Shown: in pieces, positions 1 to 7,935 of the stretch
How the letters are laid out: each line of letters begins with the position of its first letter
Position numbering within the stretch: position 1 is the stretch's first letter
Assembly: GCA_947497985.1 (NCBI GenBank)
Contig: CANMIX010000012.1
Coordinates: 62,001-126,000 of the forward strand
From: an uncultured Paracoccaceae bacterium
GTDB taxonomy: Bacteria; Pseudomonadota; Alphaproteobacteria; Rhodobacterales; Rhodobacteraceae
Length of the DNA stretch: 64,000 nt
Direction of reading: 5' to 3'
The notes under the pieces: generated by a model
Database searches by the model: none
The model's input: only the letters and a program-made list of their open reading frames with translations
Told to the model about the DNA's origin: nothing
Translations under genes and position numbers: made by a program

Positions 1-475
1 GACGTGCACGAGAGAGAATCGCATCTTCTACGGCACGTGCAGTCGACGCGTTAACCGCGCGACCATTGCGAGACTGCAGGGCAACATTCAAAGAGCGGGC
101 GTCCAACGCTGGGTCCTTGATGTGGACCGTTGCCCGATAAGACTGTCCACTACCGGGCGGTGTGCCGTAATCTGTTATTATTACCCCGGTAAACGGGTCA
201 ACAGATTGAACTGGCAGGAATTCAAGAACATCCAGTGACGCAGCCCAAAGGTAGCGGTTCACTTGCACTGTTTGTTCGGTCTTGGTCGGGCCAAACGCAT
301 CAAAGATCGTAGTGCGATTCGACCCTGGCAGGCCTTCTTCGGCCGCGCGATCCGAATTCAAGAATTCATCTGCGTTCTCAACAGGTCGCTGCCGATCTTT
401 GCCACGGCCAAACGCGCCGCAGCTGGCAGTGATAGTCAAAGCAGCGATTAAAGTAACATTCAAAAACCAACGCAT
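1..475 (-). CDS. DUF3576-family lipoprotein (3' end outside the window)
   Basis: I translated the minus strand from an ATG at 473-475. It stays open to the window edge, giving 158 residues without a stop. The N-terminus is a short hydrophobic signal (MRWFLNVTLIAALTITASC) ending in a weak lipobox with Cys19, so a lipoprotein is likely. The body contains features I associate with DUF3576, such as NRYLWAASLDVLEFLP and DPFTGVIITDYGTPPG. The molecular function of this family is not established. In related Rhodobacteraceae a DUF3576 gene usually precedes leuS and the LPS-assembly lipoprotein gene lptE, so those may lie to the left of the window; that is inference. It is divergent from the porin cluster. 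Confidence 0.75.
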   Translation of the reverse strand, partial: MRWFLNVTLIAALTITASCGAFGRGKDRQRPVENADEFLNSDRAAEEGLPGSNRTTIFDAFGPTKTEQTVQVNRYLWAASLDVLEFLPVQSVDPFTGVIITDYGTPPGSGQSYRATVHIKDPALDARSLNVALQSRNGRAVNASTARAVEDAILSRAR

Positions 476-778
476 TTTCGGCAGCTTCCGTTCATCATTG
501 GGAGTCCGAAACAGTCCTAGACAACACAACGGCGCGCAACAAGCCCCTTCTTTGCCTAGCGCAAAAGAGGCTGCGAACAAGTGCTTAACATAACATGTAA
601 TATGTGTCTTTTTCGCGTCACTGTAATTTGCCAAGCGAAATGTTCTTCAAAAATAGTTGATGCACAAAATTTTTGCATTACCAATCCGTACCTACCCAAT
701 CAGTGTACTAGTATCCCAGAGTAGTATGGCAGACTAGGACACCAGTTGGGACTCATTTAGAGGAGCATGAGGGTGAAA
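476..778. other. Intergenic region upstream of the first porin
   Basis: About 300 bases separate the divergent lipoprotein and porin genes. I see no credible gene here. The stretch becomes AT-rich toward the porin. It holds a 19-base imperfect palindrome at 660-678 (ATGCA, AAA and TTT, TGCAT arms; 8 of 9 positions pair), which is a possible operator. No clear -35/-10 pair stood out. Confidence 0.5.
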
Positions 779-1711
779 ATGAAGAAAGTTCTATTCGCAA
801 CAACCGCACTGATCGCCACTGCCGGCGTTGCGGTCGCTGAGTCGGATCTCAGCTTTGGGGGATATGGTCGTTTTGGTCTTATCTATGACGAAAGCAAAAC
901 CGGTACAGATAAAGAGACACGGCTTGAGCAGCGTTTCCGTCTGACCATTACGGGTAAGACCGAAAGCGACGCTGGTGTGAAATTCGAAGGCCGTATTCGC
1001 CTCGAGACCAACGAGAACGACGAAGGTGGCGCAGGCGGAACTGGTCCAGGCGCGGCAGGTTTTGCAGTGACCGCAGGCGGTTTCCGCTTGGACGTTGGCC
1101 ATGTGTCGGACGTTCTTGATTCCGGTGACGTCGTCAAGCTGAACGGTATCGGCGTCGGCTTGACCGGTTTCATCGAAACCAACGATGCGGCGACGGGCTT
1201 TGACAAGAATGGCTTTGGCGCTGATGAAGTCAAACGCCAAAAAGTGAAAGCGCGCTACAAAGTCGGCGATTTCACAGTTGCTGCATCCTTCGCGCAAGGC
1301 AATCAATCGCTGGGCGCGGATTCCTATGTTCAGTTTGGTCTGGGATATGAATTCGGTAACGTTCAAGTCGGTGCGGTCTACGGAGCCCGTAACAACGACG
1401 AAGACGAAGATTACTGGGCGGCAAACGTTCGCGGTTCTGCCGGGGCTCTGAAGTACCACGCAGTTGTGGGTGATTCCGATCAGCAGGATGAATTGTTCTA
1501 CGGATTGTCATTCTCTTATGACATTTCCAGCGCGACTCAGATCCAGGCTGTATTTGCCGATGGCGGCGAAGACACTGCGACAACCAGTGACACCGTCTTT
1601 GGCATTGGCTTCAAGCACAACCTCGGCGGCGGAGTTTCCCTGCGTGGTGGTATTGGTCAAGAGGACGACGGCCTAACACGTGCCGATCTCGGTGTGCGTT
1701 TCGACTTCTAA
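779..1711 (+). CDS. Outer-membrane porin, paralog 1
   Basis: A general diffusion porin of 310 residues. The signal peptide (MKKVLFATTALIATAGVAVA) is followed by alternating beta-strand sequence with acidic loops. The protein ends in LGVRFDF; a C-terminal Phe is typical of barrels inserted by the BAM complex. I chose the ATG at 779 rather than the in-frame ATG at 767, because the two downstream paralogs start with the same MKK signal and a GAGG sits at 769-772. Conserved blocks shared by all three copies include FGGYGRFGL, KETRLE-RFR and FDSGDV-like sequences. It is followed at once by a strong hairpin, so it is probably its own transcription unit. Pore specificity cannot be told from the sequence. 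Confidence 0.92.
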   Translation: MKKVLFATTALIATAGVAVAESDLSFGGYGRFGLIYDESKTGTDKETRLEQRFRLTITGKTESDAGVKFEGRIRLETNENDEGGAGGTGPGAAGFAVTAGGFRLDVGHVSDVLDSGDVVKLNGIGVGLTGFIETNDAATGFDKNGFGADEVKRQKVKARYKVGDFTVAASFAQGNQSLGADSYVQFGLGYEFGNVQVGAVYGARNNDEDEDYWAANVRGSAGALKYHAVVGDSDQQDELFYGLSFSYDISSATQIQAVFADGGEDTATTSDTVFGIGFKHNLGGGVSLRGGIGQEDDGLTRADLGVRFDF

Positions 1712-1728
1712 GTCAGATTGCGTATCCA

Positions 1729-1752
1729 GGGCTGAGGAGTTTTCCTCAGCCC
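1729..1752 (+). terminator. Terminator after porin 1
   Basis: Perfect 10-base stem GGGCTGAGGA / TCCTCAGCCC with a 4-base loop, 17 bases past the porin stop. The T-tract behind it is weak. Confidence 0.65.
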
Positions 1753-2078
1753 TACTTGGTTTGCCACTGTCTTTGGTGCCATAGTTGAAGAGTGTTCCTT
1801 TTTGGAAGGAGCTTGACCGGCGCTGCCGTCGGGAAACGCCAAGCTCACGTGTAAAAATCCCACTTAAAAATGCGAAATCCATCTTTCGCCAAGGTTGCTG
1901 CAGGAGTGTGGCAGCGATAGCACCGACTGTTGCGTGCTTGCATCATCTCTCTCAGATAGAATTCTGAATCTAACTCACGTTGTTGTACCAAAATCGTGAA
2001 GCTGCGATATGGATTTCGTACTTAGGCATCCACGGCAGGTGGTGTCTGAGATTAGAAATCTAAATCCGAGGGATAATC
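1753..2078. other. Intergenic region between porins 1 and 2
   Basis: About 325 bases with no credible gene. It must contain the promoter of porin 2. A 7-base inverted repeat GAGCTTG (1809-1815) / CAAGCTC (1840-1846) and a TGCATCA motif at 1939-1945 are the only features I could point to. Confidence 0.45.
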
Positions 2079-3026
2079 ATGAAAAAGATTCTCTTTGCTA
2101 CAACCGCGCTGATCGCAACCGCAAGCGTTGCCGCAGCAGAAGTAAGCTTTGGTGGTTACGGCCGCTTTGGTCTGTTCTACGATGAAGGTGCGGACACAAC
2201 TGCAGGCGAAAAAGAAACTCGTCTGGAGCAGCGCTTCCGTTTCAACATCACTGCAACCGCAGAAACCGATGCGGGTGTTGAGTTTGGTGGTCGTATCCGT
2301 CTGCAAACTGAGGAAGGTACTAGCGGTGGTGCGTCGGGCGAAGGCCCTGGCGGCGCAGGTTTCTGGGCAATCTACGGCGGCTTCCGTCTGGATGCAGGCA
2401 ACACCTCTGACGTATTGGACTCCGGCGACGTTGTTGACTTCTTTGGTAACGGCGTTGGTCTGACAGCGTTTGTCGAGCAGTCTGACGCATTTGGCGGTGA
2501 CGCAAACGGTTTCGGCTCCGGTGCTAACGATCGTAACACTGTGAAAGCACGTTATACAGTTGGCGATTTCACCGTAGCTGCATCCTTTACTGAAGAAAAT
2601 GAAACTGTCGATGTTGAAGATGGTTACAGCTATTACCAGATCGGTTTTGGGTACGACTTCGGTGCAGTAGCCGCTGGCTTGGTCTACGGCGATCGTGACT
2701 CCGATGTAACTCCAGCTGCAACTGAGGATGCAGACTACTGGATCATTGGCTTGTCCGGCGATATCGGTCAGCTTTCTTACAACTTCACCGTAGGTGAAGA
2801 CAGTGTAGTTGACGAGATTGCTTACGGTGTGTCCGTTGCATATGACATCTCGTCCGCGACCACTCTGACTGCGGTTATTGCCGACAGCGGTGTTGACGCC
2901 CTGGACGAAGTTTACGGCGTTGGCTTCAAGCACAGCTTGGGTGGCGGTGTTACCCTGCGCGGTGGTGTTGGTCAAGAAACCGACGGCGACACGCTGGCAG
3001 ACTTGGGTGTCCGCTTCGACTTCTAA
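2079..3026 (+). CDS. Outer-membrane porin, paralog 2
   Basis: Second tandem porin, 315 residues. The signal peptide MKKILFATTALIATASVAAA is cleaved before EVSFGGYGRFGL. The mature part is a predicted beta-barrel that ends in LADLGVRFDF. It shares the same block order as its neighbours; the loops (for example residues 85-100 and 180-210) differ most, as expected if pore selectivity or phage/antibody exposure diverged. The ribosome site is CGAGGGA at about 2067-2073, in a leader nearly identical to that of porin 3. Its own terminator follows, so the three porins can be expressed independently. Confidence 0.93.
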   Translation: MKKILFATTALIATASVAAAEVSFGGYGRFGLFYDEGADTTAGEKETRLEQRFRFNITATAETDAGVEFGGRIRLQTEEGTSGGASGEGPGGAGFWAIYGGFRLDAGNTSDVLDSGDVVDFFGNGVGLTAFVEQSDAFGGDANGFGSGANDRNTVKARYTVGDFTVAASFTEENETVDVEDGYSYYQIGFGYDFGAVAAGLVYGDRDSDVTPAATEDADYWIIGLSGDIGQLSYNFTVGEDSVVDEIAYGVSVAYDISSATTLTAVIADSGVDALDEVYGVGFKHSLGGGVTLRGGVGQETDGDTLADLGVRFDF

Positions 3027-3594
3027 GTTGAGCTGATATAAAATCTAATATTGAGGCCTCCATTTGGGGGCCTCTTTTTTGTAACACATACGTGATATTC
3101 TGTATTGAGATTATGGGAATTCTCAAGTAATCTAGATTGTGTGGATATTATGAGAGCGCATTGTCTAGCAGAATTTCACATTGCAGATACCCGAGGGGAA
3201 GACTTCTTCGGCGTTCTGAAGGGTAACGATGATCAATGCGCCTTGGCGCGGTTAACGAGTGAATAGGTGAGAAGAAGAGAGACGACAGAATAGTGCATCG
3301 AGGAACGAATTCGACGTAGTGAATGTGCCCCGACTTAGAGGGCATGCAATACGAGCGGGTTTTGAAGGGAAAGTTTCTCGCCACAGTGCAGACAGCAAGA
3401 AATCTTGTGCTGCGTGACCGTGCTTAGCGGTGGCGTAATTCACTGTGACATTGATGCATCATGTTTTCGGGAATGGAACTGGTCGGTTCAGGCCAGACTT
3501 GCGCACGCCCTCTGAAAAGAGCGAAACGGTGAGCGTACTCAAACTTGTGCGCTCTGCCTTGTTTGGGAAGGAAATCCAAACCCGAGGGAAAATC
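3027..3594. other. Long intergenic region upstream of porin 3
   Basis: Apart from the porin 2 terminator, about 510 bases carry no gene I can support. A 38-codon ORF at 3150-3266 has no ribosome site and no recognisable sequence. A perfect 10-base palindrome TGATGCATCA lies at 3452-3461. A small RNA or regulatory sites are possible in so long a leader, but nothing specific is visible. Confidence 0.4.
3053..3081 (+). terminator. Rho-independent terminator after porin 2
   Basis: Stem GAGGCC / GGCCTC with a further inner TCC/GGG pairing, followed directly by a T-run (TTTTTT). Confidence 0.9.
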
Positions 3595-4557
3595 ATGAAA
3601 AAGATTCTCTTCGCGACCTCCGCGCTTATCGCAACCGCAGGCATGGCCGCAGCAGAAGCCGAAGTTACATTTGGCGGTTACGGCCGTTTTGGTCTTGTCT
3701 ATGACGAAGGCAACTCTGACTCCTCTACAGCAAAAGAGACACGTCTTGAGACTCGTTTCCGTCTGAACATCGGCGCAAGCACAACAACCGACGCGGGCGT
3801 CAAGTTCGAAGGTCGCATCCAGCTGGAAACAAACGACGAATCCGTAGGTGGCCAAGAAGGCGAAGGCCCTGGTGCTGCAGGCTTCGCGGTATCAACCGGT
3901 GGCTTCCGTTTGGACGTTGGTAACGTATCCGACGTTTTCGATTCTGGCGACGTTATCGACATCTTCGGCCACGGCATCGGTCTGACCGATCTGGTTGAAA
4001 CCAACAACGCGTTTGGCGACAATGGCATCGATGAGCAAGGTTTCGGCGAAGATTCTATTCGTCAGAACGTAGTAAAAGTTCGTTACACTGTTGGCGACTT
4101 CACAGTTGCTGCATCTTACACAGAAGAAAACGACACTGACTCTGATACTGACACACCTGAAATCGATGTTTCGAACTCCTACTATCAGTTGGGTGCAGCG
4201 TATTCCTTCGGAGATCACACCATTGGTGCAGCTTACGGTGAGCGTGACAACGCCGCTGAAGACAGCTATTGGGCGATCAACGCCAACGGCGAATTCGGTG
4301 CACTGGGCTACAATCTGCTGGTTGGCGACTCCGATGTGATCGATGACCTTATTGTAGGTCTGTCCGTGTCATACGATGTGTCTTCCGCGACTGAGCTGCG
4401 TTTTGCTTCTTCCTTCGGCGGCGACGATAGCAATGATGACGCATACGGCATTGGCTTCCGTCACAAGCTGGGTGGCGGTGTCTCCCTGCGCGGCGGTGCC
4501 GGTCAGAACATCGACGGCGATACCATCGCTGACTTGGGTGTTCGCTTCGACTTCTAA
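3595..4557 (+). CDS. Outer-membrane porin, paralog 3
   Basis: Third tandem porin, 320 residues. The frame is open for another 50 codons upstream, but the true start is the ATG at 3595: it gives the MKKILFATSALIATAGMAAA signal peptide and has the same CGAGGGA leader as porin 2. The barrel blocks match paralogs 1 and 2 and it ends in IADLGVRFDF. An acidic loop rich in Asp, Glu and Thr around residues 175-195 is longer than in the other two. A terminator follows. Confidence 0.93.
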   Translation: MKKILFATSALIATAGMAAAEAEVTFGGYGRFGLVYDEGNSDSSTAKETRLETRFRLNIGASTTTDAGVKFEGRIQLETNDESVGGQEGEGPGAAGFAVSTGGFRLDVGNVSDVFDSGDVIDIFGHGIGLTDLVETNNAFGDNGIDEQGFGEDSIRQNVVKVRYTVGDFTVAASYTEENDTDSDTDTPEIDVSNSYYQLGAAYSFGDHTIGAAYGERDNAAEDSYWAINANGEFGALGYNLLVGDSDVIDDLIVGLSVSYDVSSATELRFASSFGGDDSNDDAYGIGFRHKLGGGVSLRGGAGQNIDGDTIADLGVRFDF

Positions 4558-4580
4558 GTCGATCTGACACACAAGATTTT

Positions 4581-4616
4581 GGGCGGGCTCTTACAAGCTC
4601 GCCCTTTTCTTTTTTG
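4581..4616 (+). terminator. Rho-independent terminator after porin 3
   Basis: Stem GGGCGGGCT / AGCTCGCCC (one G-U pair) followed by TTTTCTTTTTT. Confidence 0.85.
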
Positions 4617-4659
4617 TTGAAACCGTGTTTGTCTGCAGGTGTCAAACAGGGAGCAGAAC

Positions 4660-5319
4660 ATGTCGCTCGTCGAAATAAAAACGCGTATCTCAGAAGCTGA
4701 GTCTGCGGCTGGCCGCCCTAAGGGTTCGGTCAAGTTGATCGCCGTGTCAAAAGTGCAGCCAAATGAGAGAGTGCGCACTGTGCTGGACGCTGGCCACCGG
4801 TGTTTCGGCGAAAACAAGGTTCAGGAAGCTGCGGGCAAATGGCCCGACTTTTCAAATGATTTCAACGATTTAGATCTACACCTCATTGGGCCGCTGCAAA
4901 CGAACAAAGCACGGCAAGCCATGAGCCTTTTTGGCAATATCCACTCGCTCGACCGCCCCAAACTGGCCAAAACCATCGCGCGTTTGGCACAGGAAATCGG
5001 CTCCTGTCCTGACCTTTTTGTGCAAGTGAACACCGGAGCCGAGGAACAAAAAGCAGGTATACTTCCGCCTGAGTCGGACGCCTTTGTTGCCGAATGCCGG
5101 TCAATGGATCTGCCAATCCAAGGCTTGATGTGCATCCCCCCCGTCGACGAAGAGGCCAGCCTGCATTTTGCTCTGCTGGCAAAAATCGCCAAGAGAAACG
5201 GTTTGACTGGGTTGTCTATGGGCATGAGCGGCGATTTTGAGAAAGCCATCGCACTTGGTGCCACCCACGTCAGGGTTGGGTCCGCAATTTTTGGTGAGCG
5301 TGTTAAACCTCAGGGATGA
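4660..5319 (+). CDS. YggS/PROSC-family PLP-binding protein
   Basis: A 219-residue member of the YggS (PLPBP/PROSC) family, single-domain alanine-racemase-fold proteins that bind pyridoxal phosphate and keep B6 and amino-acid pools in balance without known catalysis. The PLP lysine is in KLIAVSKVQP (about Lys31). Other family signatures are CFGENKVQE, LHLIGPLQTNK, LFVQVNTGAEEQKAG, GLSMGMSGDFEKAI and VRVGSAIFGER. I chose the ATG at 4660, which has AGGGAGC just upstream, over a GTG at 4639. Its last 17 bases overlap the convergent L,D-transpeptidase gene. Confidence 0.93.
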   Translation: MSLVEIKTRISEAESAAGRPKGSVKLIAVSKVQPNERVRTVLDAGHRCFGENKVQEAAGKWPDFSNDFNDLDLHLIGPLQTNKARQAMSLFGNIHSLDRPKLAKTIARLAQEIGSCPDLFVQVNTGAEEQKAGILPPESDAFVAECRSMDLPIQGLMCIPPVDEEASLHFALLAKIAKRNGLTGLSMGMSGDFEKAIALGATHVRVGSAIFGERVKPQG

Positions 5320-5803
5320 TCAATCTGCTGCTTGAATGAAGGTTCCGTGCGATCCAGTGTAGGTCTAAGCGAGATAGCGCAACACACCCTTCGGTTGCAA
5401 ATCCGGGGCGTCGCCATTGATGAATAAAAATCGCGGAGCCTTTTCCTGGTTCGGAATAGGGCCAATTCCAATCCGTCGCAATAACAAGGTCGTAAAGAGG
5501 ATCCGAGCGCCTTAGCTTTTCGTGACTGAACCGAGATGGCGCTTTGACCACGTGATTGTAATCCGGATCTGATATATCATCTGACCAAAGATCACGGGGT
5601 CCGATCGGTTCTGCCCAAGGCGTAGGTTTCTTAATTCTATCAGGACGATAGAGCATGCCAACCAAGTCATGAACGCCGGAAGGTGACGCGCCGTCTCCTT
5701 CGCGTTTTGATGCGGAGATGCCACCTTTGCCGATTGTGCAAGGGAAGTACCTGCCCAAAAAGCGTAGGCCTTTTGATGTAAGAACCAGATCTTGTGGGGT
5801 CAC
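5303..5803 (-). CDS. L,D-transpeptidase (YkuD family)
   Basis: A 166-residue YkuD-domain protein. L,D-transpeptidases form 3-3 cross-links in peptidoglycan or attach proteins to it. The active-site signature is present as FIHQW (His128) followed by TEGCVAL (Cys140 nucleophile). No signal peptide is evident at the N-terminus (MTPQDLVLTSKGLRFLGRYFPC), which is odd for a periplasmic enzyme. The start overlaps the ribA stop by 4 bases, so the two are translationally coupled. It is the short, single-domain form found next to ribA; the exact substrate is unknown. Confidence 0.85.
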   Translation of the reverse strand: MTPQDLVLTSKGLRFLGRYFPCTIGKGGISASKREGDGASPSGVHDLVGMLYRPDRIKKPTPWAEPIGPRDLWSDDISDPDYNHVVKAPSRFSHEKLRRSDPLYDLVIATDWNWPYSEPGKGSAIFIHQWRRPGFATEGCVALSRLDLHWIARNLHSSSRLIIPEV

Positions 5804-6888
5804 AGCATATGCCCAGATTTGCTGGCCTTGGTTGCCAAATATTCGGAATTAAATGGGTTTTCGCCGACCTTCAAAGGGACGTGCTCCGCGACTTTGATGC
5901 CAGTGCTTTCCATCATTGAGATCTTCTTTGGGTTGTTTGTGAGCAATCGAACCGAAGCAAACCCAAGTTCTTTGAGAATGGCTGAACCCAACCGGAAATC
6001 GCGTTCGTCATCCTCAAAACCAAGCCGGTGATTTGCCTCCACCGTGTCAAAGCCCTGATCTTGCAGAGAGTAGGCGCGCATTTTGTTGGTCAGGCCGATC
6101 CCGCGCCCCTCTTGGTTAAGGTAGAGCAAGATGCCGGCACCATTTTCGCCCATTTGACCCAAAGCACCACGCAATTGGGGGCCACAATCGCATTTGAGCG
6201 AGCCCATGACATCTCCGGTAAAACAAGCGGAATGCAAACGCGCCAAAACCGGTGCGCTACGATCAGGACGCCCAATCTCGATTGCGTAATGTTCTTCATT
6301 GCCGTCTTCGGGGCGGAAGATATGAAGCCGTCCGGCTTCGGTGGCCTCAATCGGCAGGCGCGCGGCGGCGACGGGATGAAGGGGGGAGCTTTGATCCAGC
6401 AGTGGCGCCGCAAGATCGAGGTCCAACAGCGAAAGACCGTTTTGCAAGGCAAACGCGTCTCCGTCATCAATCGAGACCAAGAGAGCCGCCGGCAGCAGGC
6501 GTGCGGATTTGGAAAGGGCAATGGCCAGGCGGGCAAATCGAGCATCGTTGCAGCGCAGACTGTCCAGCGGCCCCTTCATTGGCGTGCTCAGATCATCCAC
6601 GGGGTTGGCCAGCGCATGGATCCAGTCCAGTTGTGCATCCTTTGGAACATGCACGCGACAGACATCGTCATTGTAGACCCGTGCCTTTAACGTTTCTGCG
6701 CGTCTTGCAGTGAGGGCGAGGGATACGGCGCCGAGTTCCAGAATGTCTTGAAGGCGTTCCGTCGAGAGTGTTTCGGCGGAAATCGCAAGCGAGGTGCGCT
6801 CGCCATCCTTCAACACGATCGGCAGTCCCATACGCAGATCGACTCGCCCACGGGCCAGCATTTCAATCATGGTGGGCAACAAGCTCAT
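5800..6888 (-). CDS. ribA: GTP cyclohydrolase II
   Basis: First committed enzyme of riboflavin synthesis, opening GTP to the diamino-pyrimidine ribosyl phosphate. The C-terminal half (about 190-362) carries the zinc motif HSACFTGDVMGSLKCDCG (Cys222, Cys233, Cys235), NQEGRGIGL and RLLTNNPKK. The protein is 362 residues, longer than single-domain RibA (about 200). The first ~170 residues resemble a degenerate RibB-like region without the acidic DHBP-synthase motifs, an arrangement I know from other alphaproteobacteria. It is first in a two-gene unit with the L,D-transpeptidase and divergent from cenR. Confidence 0.92.
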   Translation of the reverse strand: MSLLPTMIEMLARGRVDLRMGLPIVLKDGERTSLAISAETLSTERLQDILELGAVSLALTARRAETLKARVYNDDVCRVHVPKDAQLDWIHALANPVDDLSTPMKGPLDSLRCNDARFARLAIALSKSARLLPAALLVSIDDGDAFALQNGLSLLDLDLAAPLLDQSSPLHPVAAARLPIEATEAGRLHIFRPEDGNEEHYAIEIGRPDRSAPVLARLHSACFTGDVMGSLKCDCGPQLRGALGQMGENGAGILLYLNQEGRGIGLTNKMRAYSLQDQGFDTVEANHRLGFEDDERDFRLGSAILKELGFASVRLLTNNPKKISMMESTGIKVAEHVPLKVGENPFNSEYLATKASKSGHML

Positions 6889-7058
6889 TCGCTTACTCCG
6901 TATGCAACTAGTGAAACGTTAGCTGGTTGTGCTTACGATGGATTGCAAGGAAAGTGAAATATTTACCGTGCCTTGGACACGTCGACGTGAGACAGGTGAC
7001 AGAAAGCTTGTCGATCACGGGTCAGCTGCGCATGTGTGAACGAAAAGGAGGTTCGCCT

Positions 7059-7745
7059 ATGGCACAACTGAAAAAAATCTTGCTGGTCGATGATGACGAA
7101 GACCTGCGTGAAGCACTGAGTGAACAGTTAATCATGACCGAAGACTTTGATGTCTTTGATGCAGATTCTGGTCACACCGCAATGGAGCGCGTCAAAGAAG
7201 CGCTTTATGACCTGATAATTCTGGACGTTGGACTGCCGGACACGGACGGACGCGAGCTGTGCCGCCTGATGCGCAAGCAAGGCGTCAAGGCACCAGTCCT
7301 GATGTTGACAGGCCATGACAGCGACGCAGATACCATTCTGGGTCTGGACGCGGGCGCCAACGATTACGTGACCAAGCCGTTCAAGTTCCCGGTCCTGCTC
7401 GCCCGTATTCGCGCACAATTGCGTCAGCACGAGCAATCCGAGGATGCCGTGTTTGCGCTGGGGCCATATACATTCAAACCTGCAATGAAGCTCCTGGTGA
7501 CCGAAGATGATCGCAAGATCCGTCTAACGGAAAAAGAGACCAACATTCTGAAGTTCCTGTACCGGTCCACAGATGGTGTCGTGCCGCGTGACGTGCTGCT
7601 GCATGAGGTTTGGGGCTATAACGCCGGTGTCACCACCCACACGTTGGAAACGCACATCTATCGTCTGCGTCAGAAGATCGAGCCAGATCCCTCCAACGCG
7701 CGCCTGTTGGTGACCGAATCCGGTGGTTACCGGTTGGTGTCGTAA
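7059..7745 (+). CDS. cenR: OmpR-family response regulator, CenR-like
   Basis: A 228-residue response regulator. The receiver domain (1-120) has the acidic pocket DDDED (11-15), phosphoacceptor Asp56 in LIILDVGLPD, a Thr in MLTGHD and Lys106 in YVTKPFKF. A winged-helix DNA-binding domain follows (about 130-228). The stretches LGLDAGANDYVTKPF, RIRAQLRQHEQSED and LLHEVWGYNAGVTTHTLETH match my memory of Caulobacter CenR, an essential regulator of the cell envelope; the assignment is from recall. The start is set by AAGGAGG at 7045-7051. No histidine kinase is adjacent, so its partner is encoded elsewhere. Confidence 0.88.
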   Translation: MAQLKKILLVDDDEDLREALSEQLIMTEDFDVFDADSGHTAMERVKEALYDLIILDVGLPDTDGRELCRLMRKQGVKAPVLMLTGHDSDADTILGLDAGANDYVTKPFKFPVLLARIRAQLRQHEQSEDAVFALGPYTFKPAMKLLVTEDDRKIRLTEKETNILKFLYRSTDGVVPRDVLLHEVWGYNAGVTTHTLETHIYRLRQKIEPDPSNARLLVTESGGYRLVS

Positions 7746-7802
7746 CCGCCAAACAAGGGGAGGAATTAATCTTCCCCATTAGGTGAACCTTTTTGACTAT
7801 TG

Positions 7803-7828
7803 GGCCGGGCCCTGTCCCGGCCATTTTT
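7803..7828 (+). terminator. Terminator after cenR
   Basis: Stem GGCCGGG / CCCGGCC with a 6-base loop followed by ATTTTT. A second, weaker hairpin lies at 7757-7776 (GGGGAGG / CTTCCCC). Confidence 0.85.
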
Positions 7829-7935
7829 AAGTAAGACGCATTTAAAAGTGAAACTCACGTGCGACTTTGGCTGGCGCGTGAGGTGATCTGCGGGCAGTAT
7901 CGCGCCGAGAAATCTGTTCAAGAATTGGGACTGTC

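Noticed and set aside
767-778. ATG at 767 as start of porin 1
   Set aside because: The two paralogs start at MKK, and the AGGAG next to 767 is too close for that ATG.
2052-2975. 307-codon open frame on the minus strand opposite porin 2
   Set aside because: It mirrors the porin codons, has Cys-rich non-protein-like composition and no ribosome site. It is a shadow of the porin gene.
3150-3266. 38-codon ORF between porins 2 and 3
   Set aside because: No ribosome site, no recognisable motif and AT-rich surroundings; too weak to call a gene.
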